Positions 1 to 5,511 of a stretch of DNA of 5,792 nt are shown piece by piece. Within the stretch, counting starts at the first letter, position 1, and each line of letters begins with the position of its first letter. The notes beneath the pieces were generated by a model that was not told the DNA's origin, did not search any database, and was given only the letters and a program-made list of their open reading frames with translations. A program made the position numbers and the translations under genes. The DNA comes from Bifidobacterium breve. Its GTDB lineage: Bacteria; Actinomycetota; Acidimicrobiia; Acidimicrobiales; Ilumatobacteraceae. The stretch is from positions 1-5,792 of the forward strand of contig CAMBWL010000065.1 of the NCBI GenBank assembly GCA_945871625.1, written 5' to 3'.

Positions 1-80
1 CATAATCACGCTAATGCTCACGCGGTTGCTAACTGAGCAAACACATCACTTGGCGCAACCTTGTGCGTAGCCTGTAGAGC

Positions 81-1481
81 GTGGTGCCACAGCGCTTCGC
101 GCCAGTTATGAGCGAAATAGCTCCCATTGCTTCGAGGTTTCGTGACGCCAGATTCAAACTATTTTTGGTCGGCGGTACCGTCCGTGATTTAATGCTGGAC
201 CGCAGTGTCGACGAATTGGATTTCGATCTAACCACAGACGCACTACCCGAGCAGATCAAGGCGGTGCTTGCTGGTTGGTGCGATTCAATCTGGACTCAGG
301 GTGAAAGATTCGGCACGATTGGCGCGAAAAAGGGTGACCGTGTTTATGAAATCACGACTCATCGCGCCGAGGCATATTCGCCCGATTCACGCAAGCCCGA
401 TGTGCAATTTTCAAAGGACATTCACGAAGATCTTTCGCGTCGCGATTTCACGATCAACGCCATGGCCCTTGAAGTAACCAGCGACTCGCCCGTTCTTGTA
501 GACCCGTTTAATGGCATGTCTGACTTGATGGGCAAAGTTTTGCGCACGCCTCTTTCGCCTGAGGTCAGTTTCAGCGACGACCCGTTGCGGATGATGCGCG
601 CAGCGCGTTTCATTTCAAGTCTCGGCATGGTTGCAGTGCCGGAGTTGGTCGTAGCAGTCAAAGCAATGTCTGATCGCATCACGATTGTTAGTGCCGAGCG
701 AATTCGCGACGAGTTCGACCGTCTGATAGTCACCGATCGACCGTCATTTGGGCTGTGGTTTTTGGTTGACAACGGTCTATCTGCGCATTTTTTGCCAGAG
801 CTCGCAGCGATGCAACTCGAGCAAGATCCAATTCATCGACACAAGGATGTTTTGACGCACACGCTCGCAGTAATTGAAAATGTAAAGAGCGATGAGCCGT
901 GTGATTTTCGGATCACGCGGTTGGCGGCGCTATTTCATGACGTCGGCAAGCCAAAAACGCGGGCGATTCGTCCGGGTAAGGGCATAACTTTTTATCATCA
1001 TGAAGCCGTGGGTGCACGCATGACCCGTGATCGAATGCGCAAACTGCGATATTCGGTGCAAGACATCGAGACGGTTGCCGAACTGGTCGCACTTAGCGCG
1101 CGATTTCATACATATCAAATGGGTTGGACGGACGCGGCAGTGCGCAGATATGTGCGCGACGCAGGCGCGCACTTAGCCGAATTAAATGTTTTGACTAAAA
1201 GTGACTGCACGACTCGTAACGAAAAAAAAGTTGCCGCACTCGCCCGGCGTATGGACGAACTTGAACAACGCATCGCCGAACTCACGGCGCGGGAGGAACT
1301 TGCCGCAATGCGCGCAGAAATGGACGGCGCGCAAATTATGGAATTTTTGAATATTAAACCGAGCCGACATGTTGGTAATGCTCTGGAATTTTTAATGGAG
1401 ATTCGCATCGAAGAAGGTTTACTTGGCGAGCAAGAGATACGCAACCGTTTGAAATCTTGGTGGGACTTGCAGAATAAGTAA
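81..1481 (+). CDS. cca: CCA-adding tRNA nucleotidyltransferase (class II, with HD domain)
   Basis: Adds or repairs the 3'-terminal CCA of tRNAs from CTP and ATP without a nucleic-acid template; cytosolic. The 466-residue product has the class II head domain: LVGGTVRD (29-36) binds nucleotide, LDFD (46-49) supplies the metal-binding Asp47 and Asp49, and RRDFTINAMA (120-129) follows. DDPLRMMRAARF (166-177) corresponds to the base-selecting EDxxR motif, with Asp for Glu. ERIRDEF follows at 206-212. An HD domain (H260, then H286-D287 in LFHDVGKPK) sits in the C-terminal half, as in actinobacterial PcnA; its role is less certain. A charged, probably helical segment lies at about 380-415. The start is the first of two tandem GTG codons (81, 84) with no strong ribosome binding site; ATG at 108 (Met10) is possible, but PQRFAPV looks like part of the N-terminal helix. 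An A8 run at 1222-1229 encodes Glu-Lys-Lys in frame. True poly(A) polymerase is unlikely in this phylum. Confidence 0.95.
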   Translation: MVPQRFAPVMSEIAPIASRFRDARFKLFLVGGTVRDLMLDRSVDELDFDLTTDALPEQIKAVLAGWCDSIWTQGERFGTIGAKKGDRVYEITTHRAEAYSPDSRKPDVQFSKDIHEDLSRRDFTINAMALEVTSDSPVLVDPFNGMSDLMGKVLRTPLSPEVSFSDDPLRMMRAARFISSLGMVAVPELVVAVKAMSDRITIVSAERIRDEFDRLIVTDRPSFGLWFLVDNGLSAHFLPELAAMQLEQDPIHRHKDVLTHTLAVIENVKSDEPCDFRITRLAALFHDVGKPKTRAIRPGKGITFYHHEAVGARMTRDRMRKLRYSVQDIETVAELVALSARFHTYQMGWTDAAVRRYVRDAGAHLAELNVLTKSDCTTRNEKKVAALARRMDELEQRIAELTAREELAAMRAEMDGAQIMEFLNIKPSRHVGNALEFLMEIRIEEGLLGEQEIRNRLKSWWDLQNK

Positions 1482-1506
1482 ATTAATTTGTTAAGGTTTA
1501 GCCAAC

Positions 1507-1902
1507 ATGCCACGCAAACAGTCACAAAGAAAACAGAGCGACGAGCCCGAAGATTTATATCTTGGCGAAATTGATCATCGGTTGACGCGTCGCTCAGTTA
1601 TAAACAATTTTCGTCGTGGAATAATTTCGCAAGAGAGCGTTTGCGATGCACACCCAGAACTGTTGCGTGTGGCGCGTAACTTCGGCAGGCCGACGCGGGC
1701 TAAATGTCCAATTTGTGTCAACGACCAGTTAGTCACAGTCACCTATTTGTTCGGTCCGAGGCTGCCGCGGCATGGCAAATTCATCGCTACAAGAGACGAG
1801 ATCGAACAGTTCGCCCGTCGACCCGAGCAATTCACTGGCTATTTGGTTGAGGTTTGCCGCAGTTGCTCGTGGCACCATCTGCTTAAAACTCACAACATTT
1901 AA
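1507..1902 (+). CDS. DUF5318-like zinc-ribbon protein of unknown function
   Basis: A 131-residue basic, soluble protein of unknown function. Two CxxC pairs, Cys67-x2-Cys70 (KCPIC) and Cys117-x2-Cys120 (VCRSC, followed by SWHH), are 46 residues apart and would form a four-cysteine zinc ribbon with a beta-rich insert. The conserved-looking N-terminal half (about 24-60: DHRLTRRSVINNF) is probably helical. There is no signal peptide or membrane segment. I match it to the actinobacterial DUF5318 family from memory of its pattern; mycobacterial Rv0049, near rpsF-dnaB, is the member I have in mind. It starts 25 bp after the cca stop with AAGG (1493-1496) upstream, so co-transcription with cca is likely. 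The first 20 residues are polar and low in complexity. A nucleic-acid or ribosome-related role is only a guess from the zinc ribbon and neighbours. Confidence 0.85.
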   Translation: MPRKQSQRKQSDEPEDLYLGEIDHRLTRRSVINNFRRGIISQESVCDAHPELLRVARNFGRPTRAKCPICVNDQLVTVTYLFGPRLPRHGKFIATRDEIEQFARRPEQFTGYLVEVCRSCSWHHLLKTHNI

Positions 1903-1930
1903 GTCGCTGTAAAAACCCTGCAACAGGCCT

Positions 1931-1959
1931 GTGGCACTGTGCTGGCGTGCCGTTACACT
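1931..1959 (+). promoter_or_regulatory. Candidate sigma70-type promoter for the rpsF cluster
   Basis: GTGGCA (1931-1936; 4 of 6 to TTGACA) and TACACT (1954-1959; 4 of 6 to TATAAT) are 17 bp apart. Transcription would start near 1966-1969, about 60 bases before rpsF and just ahead of the leader hairpins. The -35 hexamer overlaps the end of a perfect 10-bp palindrome, ACAGGCCTGT (1923-1932), which could be an operator or chance. The matches are modest, but the position fits an independent promoter between the DUF5318 gene and rpsF. Confidence 0.4.
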
Positions 1960-1976
1960 TCCAAGTTCACATACCT

Positions 1977-2018
1977 GCCCCTTCGGGGGCCCCAGCATCG
2001 TGTTGGGTCCGAAGGGAG
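1977..2018 (+). promoter_or_regulatory. Structured rpsF leader: two hairpins with an alternative pairing that covers the RBS
   Basis: Seen in sequence: hairpin 1 is GCCCC (1977-1981), loop TTCG, GGGGC (1986-1990), a C(UUCG)G hyperstable tetraloop. Hairpin 2 is CCCAGCA (1991-1997), loop TCG, TGTTGGG (2001-2007), seven pairs including one G-U, directly abutting the first. A competing stem is exact over 8 bp: CCCTTCGG (1979-1986) with CCGAAGGG (2009-2016); it destroys hairpin 1, keeps hairpin 2 inside, and pairs most of the rpsF Shine-Dalgarno AAGGGAG (2012-2018). Known: rpsF mRNAs in many bacteria carry a 5' element bound by the S6:S18 complex through an exposed CCG, giving feedback control. 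CCG occurs here at 2009-2011. That this is the same element is inference. Confidence 0.6.
2012..2018 (+). promoter_or_regulatory. rpsF ribosome binding site
   Basis: AAGGGAG lies 11 bases before ATG at 2030. It decides the rpsF start: the same frame is open upstream to 1931, but that part encodes the leader hairpins and does not resemble S6. Its first five bases are part of the alternative leader stem. Confidence 0.8.
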
Positions 2019-2029
2019 TTATCACGTTC

Positions 2030-2362
2030 ATGCGTGCTTACGAATTAATGGTCATCATCAACGGCAACCTCGAAGAGTCGGCTGCCCACAGCTGGTTGGG
2101 CGTCATCACCAAATCAGTTACGACTGCCGGCGGAGCCGTTCACGGCACACCTGATTGGTGGGGCAAGCGTCGCTTGGCTTATCCAATTAAAAAACAAAAC
2201 GACGGCTACTACGCAATCTTCAACATAACGGCACCTGGTGGTGCTCTTGATGAAGCAGAACGTGCGATGCGCATCGCTGATGATGTGTTGCGACACAAAC
2301 TCCTCCGTCTTCCTGATGACGAAGCCGCACGCCGCGGTCTTGTAGTCACAGCAAATTCATAA
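2030..2362 (+). CDS. rpsF: 30S ribosomal protein S6
   Basis: Primary binding partner of S18 on the 30S platform, contacting 16S rRNA around helices 22-23. The 110-residue product is close to the usual bacterial length of about 95-135. It begins MRAYELMVII, the conserved first strand of the S6 ferredoxin-like fold, and carries WGKRRLAYPIKK (44-55) and DGYYAIFNI (58-66), the hallmark strand and turn; VLRHKLLRL (86-94) precedes a short tail with no long acidic extension. ATG at 2030 is preferred because S6 homology begins there and AAGGGAG precedes it. It heads rpsF-ssb-rpsR-rplI, with ssb 32 bp downstream. Having S6 and its partner S18 in one transcript fits shared autoregulation through the leader. 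Confidence 0.97.
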   Translation: MRAYELMVIINGNLEESAAHSWLGVITKSVTTAGGAVHGTPDWWGKRRLAYPIKKQNDGYYAIFNITAPGGALDEAERAMRIADDVLRHKLLRLPDDEAARRGLVVTANS

Positions 2363-2394
2363 GCAATCCACAAAAATAAGGGGACATAAATCAA

Positions 2395-2847
2395 ATGGCT
2401 GACAACAGCATCACACTCGTCGGAAATTTAACTCGCGACCCAGAAATTCGATTCACGGCAACTGGTCGAGCAGTCGCCTCGTTTGGCATCGCCGTAGGTC
2501 GTCGCTATCAGGTCAACGGCGAATGGCAAGAGCAAACCTCATATTTCAATGTCACTGCGTGGGGCCAACTCGGCGAAAACGCAGCGGCCACATTTGCCAA
2601 AGGCACGCGAGTCGTCGTAACGGGTCGTCTTGAACAACGCGAATACACCTCACGCGAGGGCGAAAAGCGCACCGCAATCGATGTCATCGCCGACGAACTC
2701 GGGCCAAGTTTGCGCTGGGCAACCGCAACGGTTGTGCGCACTCCAAAACAAGATAGCCAAGGCGGCGGTTCGGCTAATCGCCCAGCCAACACCGGCACCA
2801 ATCCAGGCACCGAAGCAACGCCATTTGATGGCGAAGAACCGTTCTAA
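2395..2847 (+). CDS. ssb: Single-stranded DNA-binding protein
   Basis: Coats single-stranded DNA at replication forks and repair sites, normally as a homotetramer, and recruits partner proteins through its C-terminal tip. The 150-residue product starts with MADNSITLVGNLTRDPEIRF, the first OB-fold strands. SYFNVTAWGQLGENAA (49-64) and KGTRVVVTGRLEQREY (69-84) are conserved core strands with the aromatic residues expected to stack on bases. IDVIADELGPSLRWA (95-109) closes the fold. A Gly/Asn/Thr/Pro-rich flexible linker runs from about 113 to 143, and the protein ends in an acidic tip, FDGEEPF, similar to the canonical DDDIPF. AAGGGGA (2378-2384) lies 10 bases before ATG. The linker is short for an actinobacterial SSB but complete. 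Placement between rpsF and rpsR is the common bacterial arrangement. Confidence 0.97.
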   Translation: MADNSITLVGNLTRDPEIRFTATGRAVASFGIAVGRRYQVNGEWQEQTSYFNVTAWGQLGENAAATFAKGTRVVVTGRLEQREYTSREGEKRTAIDVIADELGPSLRWATATVVRTPKQDSQGGGSANRPANTGTNPGTEATPFDGEEPF

Positions 2848-2885
2848 CTAATTAACCCAGCCAATACACAAACAAGGACTTCCCT

Positions 2886-3335
2886 ATGACAAGTAAATCC
2901 AACAAACTCAGAGCAAAAAAAGCGCTGCTTCGCAAACCAAAGAAGCGTCCGAACATGATGGTGCAAGAAAAAGTCGGCTTCGTCGACTATAAAGACGTCA
3001 ACCTATTGCAGCGATATATGTCTGATCGCTCCAAGTTGCGCGCGCGACGAATGAACGGCAATTCTGTGCAACAACAGCGCGATATTGCGACTGCGGTTAA
3101 AAATGCCCGTGAAATGGCGCTGTTGCCGTACACCAAGCGTGTTTCTGCGACACGTGCGCCACGCGAGCGCGGCGAATATGGTTCAGACGACCGTGGTCGC
3201 GATCGTGGTCCTCGCCGTCCGCGGCGTGATGAGGGCGCAGGCGATTCAACTCGCGTTGAAATTGCAGAAAATATCTCGGCAGAAGTCACCAATGGTGCAA
3301 CTGTTGAAGCCATCGTCGACGGACCGACATCATGA
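2886..3335 (+). CDS. rpsR: 30S ribosomal protein S18, cysteine-free form with a long C-terminal tail
   Basis: S18 binds with S6 to the platform of the 30S subunit. Residues about 30-83 are the S18 fold: FVDYKDVNLLQRYMSD (32-47), RRMNGNSVQQQRDIATAVKNA (54-74) and REMALLPYT (75-83). The cysteines of the zinc-binding form are absent: the usual CxFC region reads MMVQEKVGF, and the TGxC position reads NGNS. This is therefore a C-minus S18, a type known in bacteria, including actinobacteria. The product is 149 residues, whereas S18 is usually 70-90. The excess is a tail (about 84-149), first Arg/Gly/Asp-rich (RGRDRGPRRPRR, 103-114), then acidic and probably disordered. The tail has no stop or frame change and runs to the ATGA overlap with rplI, so I take it as real. 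The N-terminal 22 residues are strongly basic. AAGGA (2874-2878) lies 7 bases before ATG. Confidence 0.95.
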   Translation: MTSKSNKLRAKKALLRKPKKRPNMMVQEKVGFVDYKDVNLLQRYMSDRSKLRARRMNGNSVQQQRDIATAVKNAREMALLPYTKRVSATRAPRERGEYGSDDRGRDRGPRRPRRDEGAGDSTRVEIAENISAEVTNGATVEAIVDGPTS

Positions 3336-3778
3336 AAGTTTTGCTTCGTTCAGATGTCAAGGGTGTCGGTCGTCGTGGCGACGTTGTAAACGTGTCATCG
3401 GGCCATGCTCGCAATTTCTTGTTGCCAAATGATTTGGCGATAGTGGCTAATGAAGGCACGATCGCCCAGGCAGACATAATGCGCAAGTCGCGCGAACTGC
3501 AAGTTGCCGCCGACCGCGAATCGGCACGACTCGTTGCCGCATCGCTTGCCACAACCGTGATCACTATTGCTGCCAAGGCTGGCAATGAGGGTCGTTTGTT
3601 CGGCTCAATCAATGCAGCAGAAATCGTCAAGGCAATTCTTGATCAAACCGGCGTGACAATTGATCGCAAAGCAGTGCAAATTGAGGCACCGTTGCGTCAA
3701 CTCGGTGAGCACACGGTCTTGGCCGTGGTTTTTGATGATGTCGTTGCAACACTCAAAGTCAATATCGTCGCAAAATAA
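3332..3778 (+). CDS. rplI: 50S ribosomal protein L9
   Basis: Binds 23S rRNA near the base of the L1 stalk and helps maintain reading frame; two domains joined by a long helix. The 148-residue product is of normal length. The N-terminal domain shows MKVLLRSDVKGVGRRGDVV (1-19) and GHARNFLLP (24-32), the L9 signature. The connecting helix spans about 41-73. The C-terminal domain carries GNEGRLFGSI (84-93) and ends with strands LGEHTVLAVVF and VATLKVNIV. The ATG overlaps the rpsR stop as ATGA, and no clear ribosome binding site precedes it, so translation is probably coupled to rpsR. No intrinsic terminator follows; transcripts may run on into dnaB. Confidence 0.97.
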   Translation: MKVLLRSDVKGVGRRGDVVNVSSGHARNFLLPNDLAIVANEGTIAQADIMRKSRELQVAADRESARLVAASLATTVITIAAKAGNEGRLFGSINAAEIVKAILDQTGVTIDRKAVQIEAPLRQLGEHTVLAVVFDDVVATLKVNIVAK

Positions 3779-3792
3779 ACTTTGTCGGCTAT

Positions 3793-3829
3793 AACTAGTT
3801 ATCAACTAGTTATCCACCAGTTATCCCCA
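3793..3829 (+). repeat. Three 11-bp direct repeats resembling DnaA boxes, upstream of dnaB
   Basis: AACTAGTTATC occurs at 3793-3803 and 3804-3814 without a gap, followed by a third copy with two changes, CACCAGTTATC, at 3815-3825. Read in register, each unit ends in a DnaA-box-like 9-mer against TTATNCACA: TTATCAACT (3799-3807, 7 of 9), TTATCCACC (3810-3818, 8 of 9) and TTATCCCCA (3821-3829, 8 of 9). A fourth, weaker match, TTATACCCG, is at 3844-3852. All have the same orientation, and the first three are about one helical turn apart. The first unit also belongs to the 12-bp palindrome ATAACTAGTTAT (3791-3802). The repeats are certain; DnaA binding is inference. Confidence 0.6.
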
Positions 3830-3888
3830 GAAGAATCACAGGGTTATACCCGTAGCAATCAACAGGCAAACTAGGGCATTGTGTAGTC

Positions 3889-5277
3889 ATGTCAATTGCT
3901 GAATTTTCGCGTGGTGATCGTGGCGCCGCACAGCAACGATCAATAAACAGAATTCCTCCGCACAGCATTGAAGCAGAAGCATCTTTGCTGGGCGCGATGT
4001 TGTTGTCGCGAGACGCGGTCGGCGTTGCGTTCGAACGCGGGGTTCGATCAGACGAATTTTACAAACCGGCGCACCAACATATTTATGATGCAATTCGTTC
4101 GCTGAACACCGCGGGCGAACCAGTTGATCCGATAACTGTTGGTGATGAACTTCGCCGAAATAATTTATTAGATGGCATCGGTGGTATTGATGCGCTTTTG
4201 ACATTGCAAAATGCGACGCCCGCAATTACAAGTGCCGAGCGCTACGCAAAAATCGTGCGCGAAACGGCCTCGCTGCGCAGATTAATTTCGGTTGCCTCTG
4301 AAATTGCCGAGATCGCCTACAGCGGCCCCGAAGACGTGGCTAAAGCGCTGGATGAATCCGAATCGAAGATCTTTGACGTTTCTGAAACAAATATCGGGGA
4401 TACTTCGCAAAAGTTGGGCGATTTGGTGAACGATGCGATGGAGAAACTCGAGGATCGTGCCAACAACAAAGAGATGATCACCGGCACCGCAACTGGGCTC
4501 GACGATCTGGATAAAATTTTGCTCGGTTTTCAGCCAGGCACCCTGAACATTTTGGGCGCTCGACCCGCGATGGGCAAGTCGGCTCTGGCGCTTGGTATCG
4601 CCGTGCATGTGGCGCGTACTTCGGGCAAGCAAGTTTTGTTTTTTTCGCTCGAAATGGGCACCGCCGAACTTGTGCAACGAATTCTCGCCAGTGAAGCAGG
4701 CGTCGATTCAAAAATTCTGCGCAGTGGTCGACCATCACCAAACGATTGGACAAAAATTGGTCACGCTGTTGGACGACTGGATGTTCCGTTGATCATTGAT
4801 GACAGCCCAGGCACCTCAGTCGGGGCAATTCGTTCCAAGGCGCGTCGTGTTGTTAGCCGTCAAGGCGAAATCGCGCTTATCGTTATCGACTATTTGCAAC
4901 TCATGGGTGGGGATGGCAAGCCAGAGAATCGTCAACTTGAAGTCAGCGAGATCAGTCGAAAACTCAAGTTGCTGGCCCGTGAATTCAAAATTCCGATTTG
5001 GGCATTGAGTCAGTTGAGTCGTGGTCTCGAAGCACGAACCGACAAGCGACCGACACTCTCAGATTTGCGCGAGTCCGGCGCCCTTGAGCAAGACGCTGAT
5101 GTCGTGATGTTTTTGTATCGCGACGAAGTTTATAACCCAGATAACAAAACCGAAATGGGTGCCGCTGAACTTAACGTGTCGAAACATCGCGCAGGCCCGC
5201 TTGGCAAAGTGCGCCTCGCCTGGTTGGCTGCGTACACGCGCTTCCAAAATTTCGCGTCCGATCCCAATTTGAACTAG
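3889..5277 (+). CDS. dnaB: Replicative DNA helicase DnaB
   Basis: Hexameric 5'-3' helicase that unwinds the replication fork using ATP and binds primase through its N-terminal domain. The 462-residue product is full length. PHSIEAEASLLGAML (24-38) opens the N-terminal domain (to about 125), a linker helix follows at about 175-195, and the RecA-like domain begins with TGTATGLDDLDKILLGFQPG. Visible motifs are Walker A GARPAMGKS (223-231, Lys230 and Ser231), the catalytic-Glu strand FFSLEMG (251-257, Glu255), Walker B IVIDYLQLM (331-339, Asp334), SQLSRGLEAR (374-383), DLRESGALEQDADVV (392-406) and KHRAGPLG (432-439) with probable arginine finger Arg434. There is no intein, unlike some mycobacterial dnaB genes. 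The start is ATG at 3889, with only a weak AGGG (3873-3876) before it; homology begins soon after. The repeat-bearing 110-bp gap upstream may carry its control region; TATACC (3845-3850) is a weak -10 candidate. Confidence 0.97.
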   Translation: MSIAEFSRGDRGAAQQRSINRIPPHSIEAEASLLGAMLLSRDAVGVAFERGVRSDEFYKPAHQHIYDAIRSLNTAGEPVDPITVGDELRRNNLLDGIGGIDALLTLQNATPAITSAERYAKIVRETASLRRLISVASEIAEIAYSGPEDVAKALDESESKIFDVSETNIGDTSQKLGDLVNDAMEKLEDRANNKEMITGTATGLDDLDKILLGFQPGTLNILGARPAMGKSALALGIAVHVARTSGKQVLFFSLEMGTAELVQRILASEAGVDSKILRSGRPSPNDWTKIGHAVGRLDVPLIIDDSPGTSVGAIRSKARRVVSRQGEIALIVIDYLQLMGGDGKPENRQLEVSEISRKLKLLAREFKIPIWALSQLSRGLEARTDKRPTLSDLRESGALEQDADVVMFLYRDEVYNPDNKTEMGAAELNVSKHRAGPLGKVRLAWLAAYTRFQNFASDPNLN

Positions 5278-5279
5278 TC

Positions 5280-5483
5280 ATGTTTCTTGGCGAAGACATT
5301 TTGGCGTGGATGGTAATTGCGCTCGGTGGGGCGATGTTCGCCGGCAACGTCACCGCACTAGTTCGCCCACCTAAAAAGCATCGCGATGCCAACGATTTAA
5401 CCAAGGCGCCAGTCATGCGCAGTGTGGTCATGGCAACGATCGGCGCAATCGCCGCCTTGTGGGCACTTGTTAGTTTGCTCTAA
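5280..5483 (+). CDS. Small two-helix membrane protein of unknown function
   Basis: A 67-residue protein I do not recognise. Two hydrophobic stretches, about residues 7-28 (ILAWMVIALGGAMFAGNVTA) and 46-67 (MRSVVMATIGAIAALWALVS), are separated by a basic loop (RPPKKHRDANDLTK). This predicts a hairpin in the membrane with the loop on the cytoplasmic side by the positive-inside rule. The protein ends almost at the end of the second helix. It begins 2 bp after the dnaB stop, with no separate ribosome binding site, so it is probably translated by termination-reinitiation from dnaB; Met11 is an alternative start. The tight linkage and the clean membrane pattern argue for a real gene; short length and lack of a known family keep it uncertain. 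Confidence 0.7.
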   Translation: MFLGEDILAWMVIALGGAMFAGNVTALVRPPKKHRDANDLTKAPVMRSVVMATIGAIAALWALVSLL

Positions 5484-5499
5484 AAAAAATACCGAACTT

Positions 5500-5511
5500 G
5501 TAACTAGTTAC
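5500..5511. repeat. 12-bp perfect palindrome GTAACTAGTTAC between convergent genes
   Basis: The palindrome lies between the small membrane protein gene and the convergent arfB-like gene, and includes the latter's stop codon (5508-5510). Its core TAACTAGTTA is identical to that of ATAACTAGTTAT at 3791-3802 before dnaB. An A8 run at 5482-5489 reads as a T-tract on the minus strand downstream of the arfB stop, but the stem is at most 4 bp with a 4-base loop and is about 10 bases from that tract, so it is a poor intrinsic terminator. Confidence 0.5.

Noticed and set aside
1..80. CATAAT (1-6) as a -10 box for cca, and the small inverted repeat TTGCT/AGCAA (26-30/36-40)
   Set aside because: The matching -35 would be outside the window and the 5-bp stem is too weak; neither can be supported from what is visible.
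1222..1229. A8 run in cca as a programmed frameshift site
   Set aside because: The frame continues through conserved-looking sequence to a normal C-terminus, with no sign of an alternative product.
1986..2007. Leader hairpins as an intrinsic terminator after the DUF5318 gene
   Set aside because: No T-run follows either stem; the next bases are the rpsF ribosome binding site.
1931..2029. N-terminal extension of rpsF from an in-frame GTG at 1931
   Set aside because: The added 33 residues have no S6 similarity, encode the leader hairpins, and the ATG at 2030 has a good ribosome binding site.
2508..2810. Long minus-strand ORF opposite ssb, and similar ones opposite rpsR, dnaB and cca
   Set aside because: These are antisense shadows of strongly conserved genes, without ribosome binding sites or recognisable protein features.
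3779..3888. CRISPR-like array or transposon end in the rplI-dnaB gap
   Set aside because: The 11-bp repeats abut with no spacers, and there are no terminal inverted repeats or transposase remnants.
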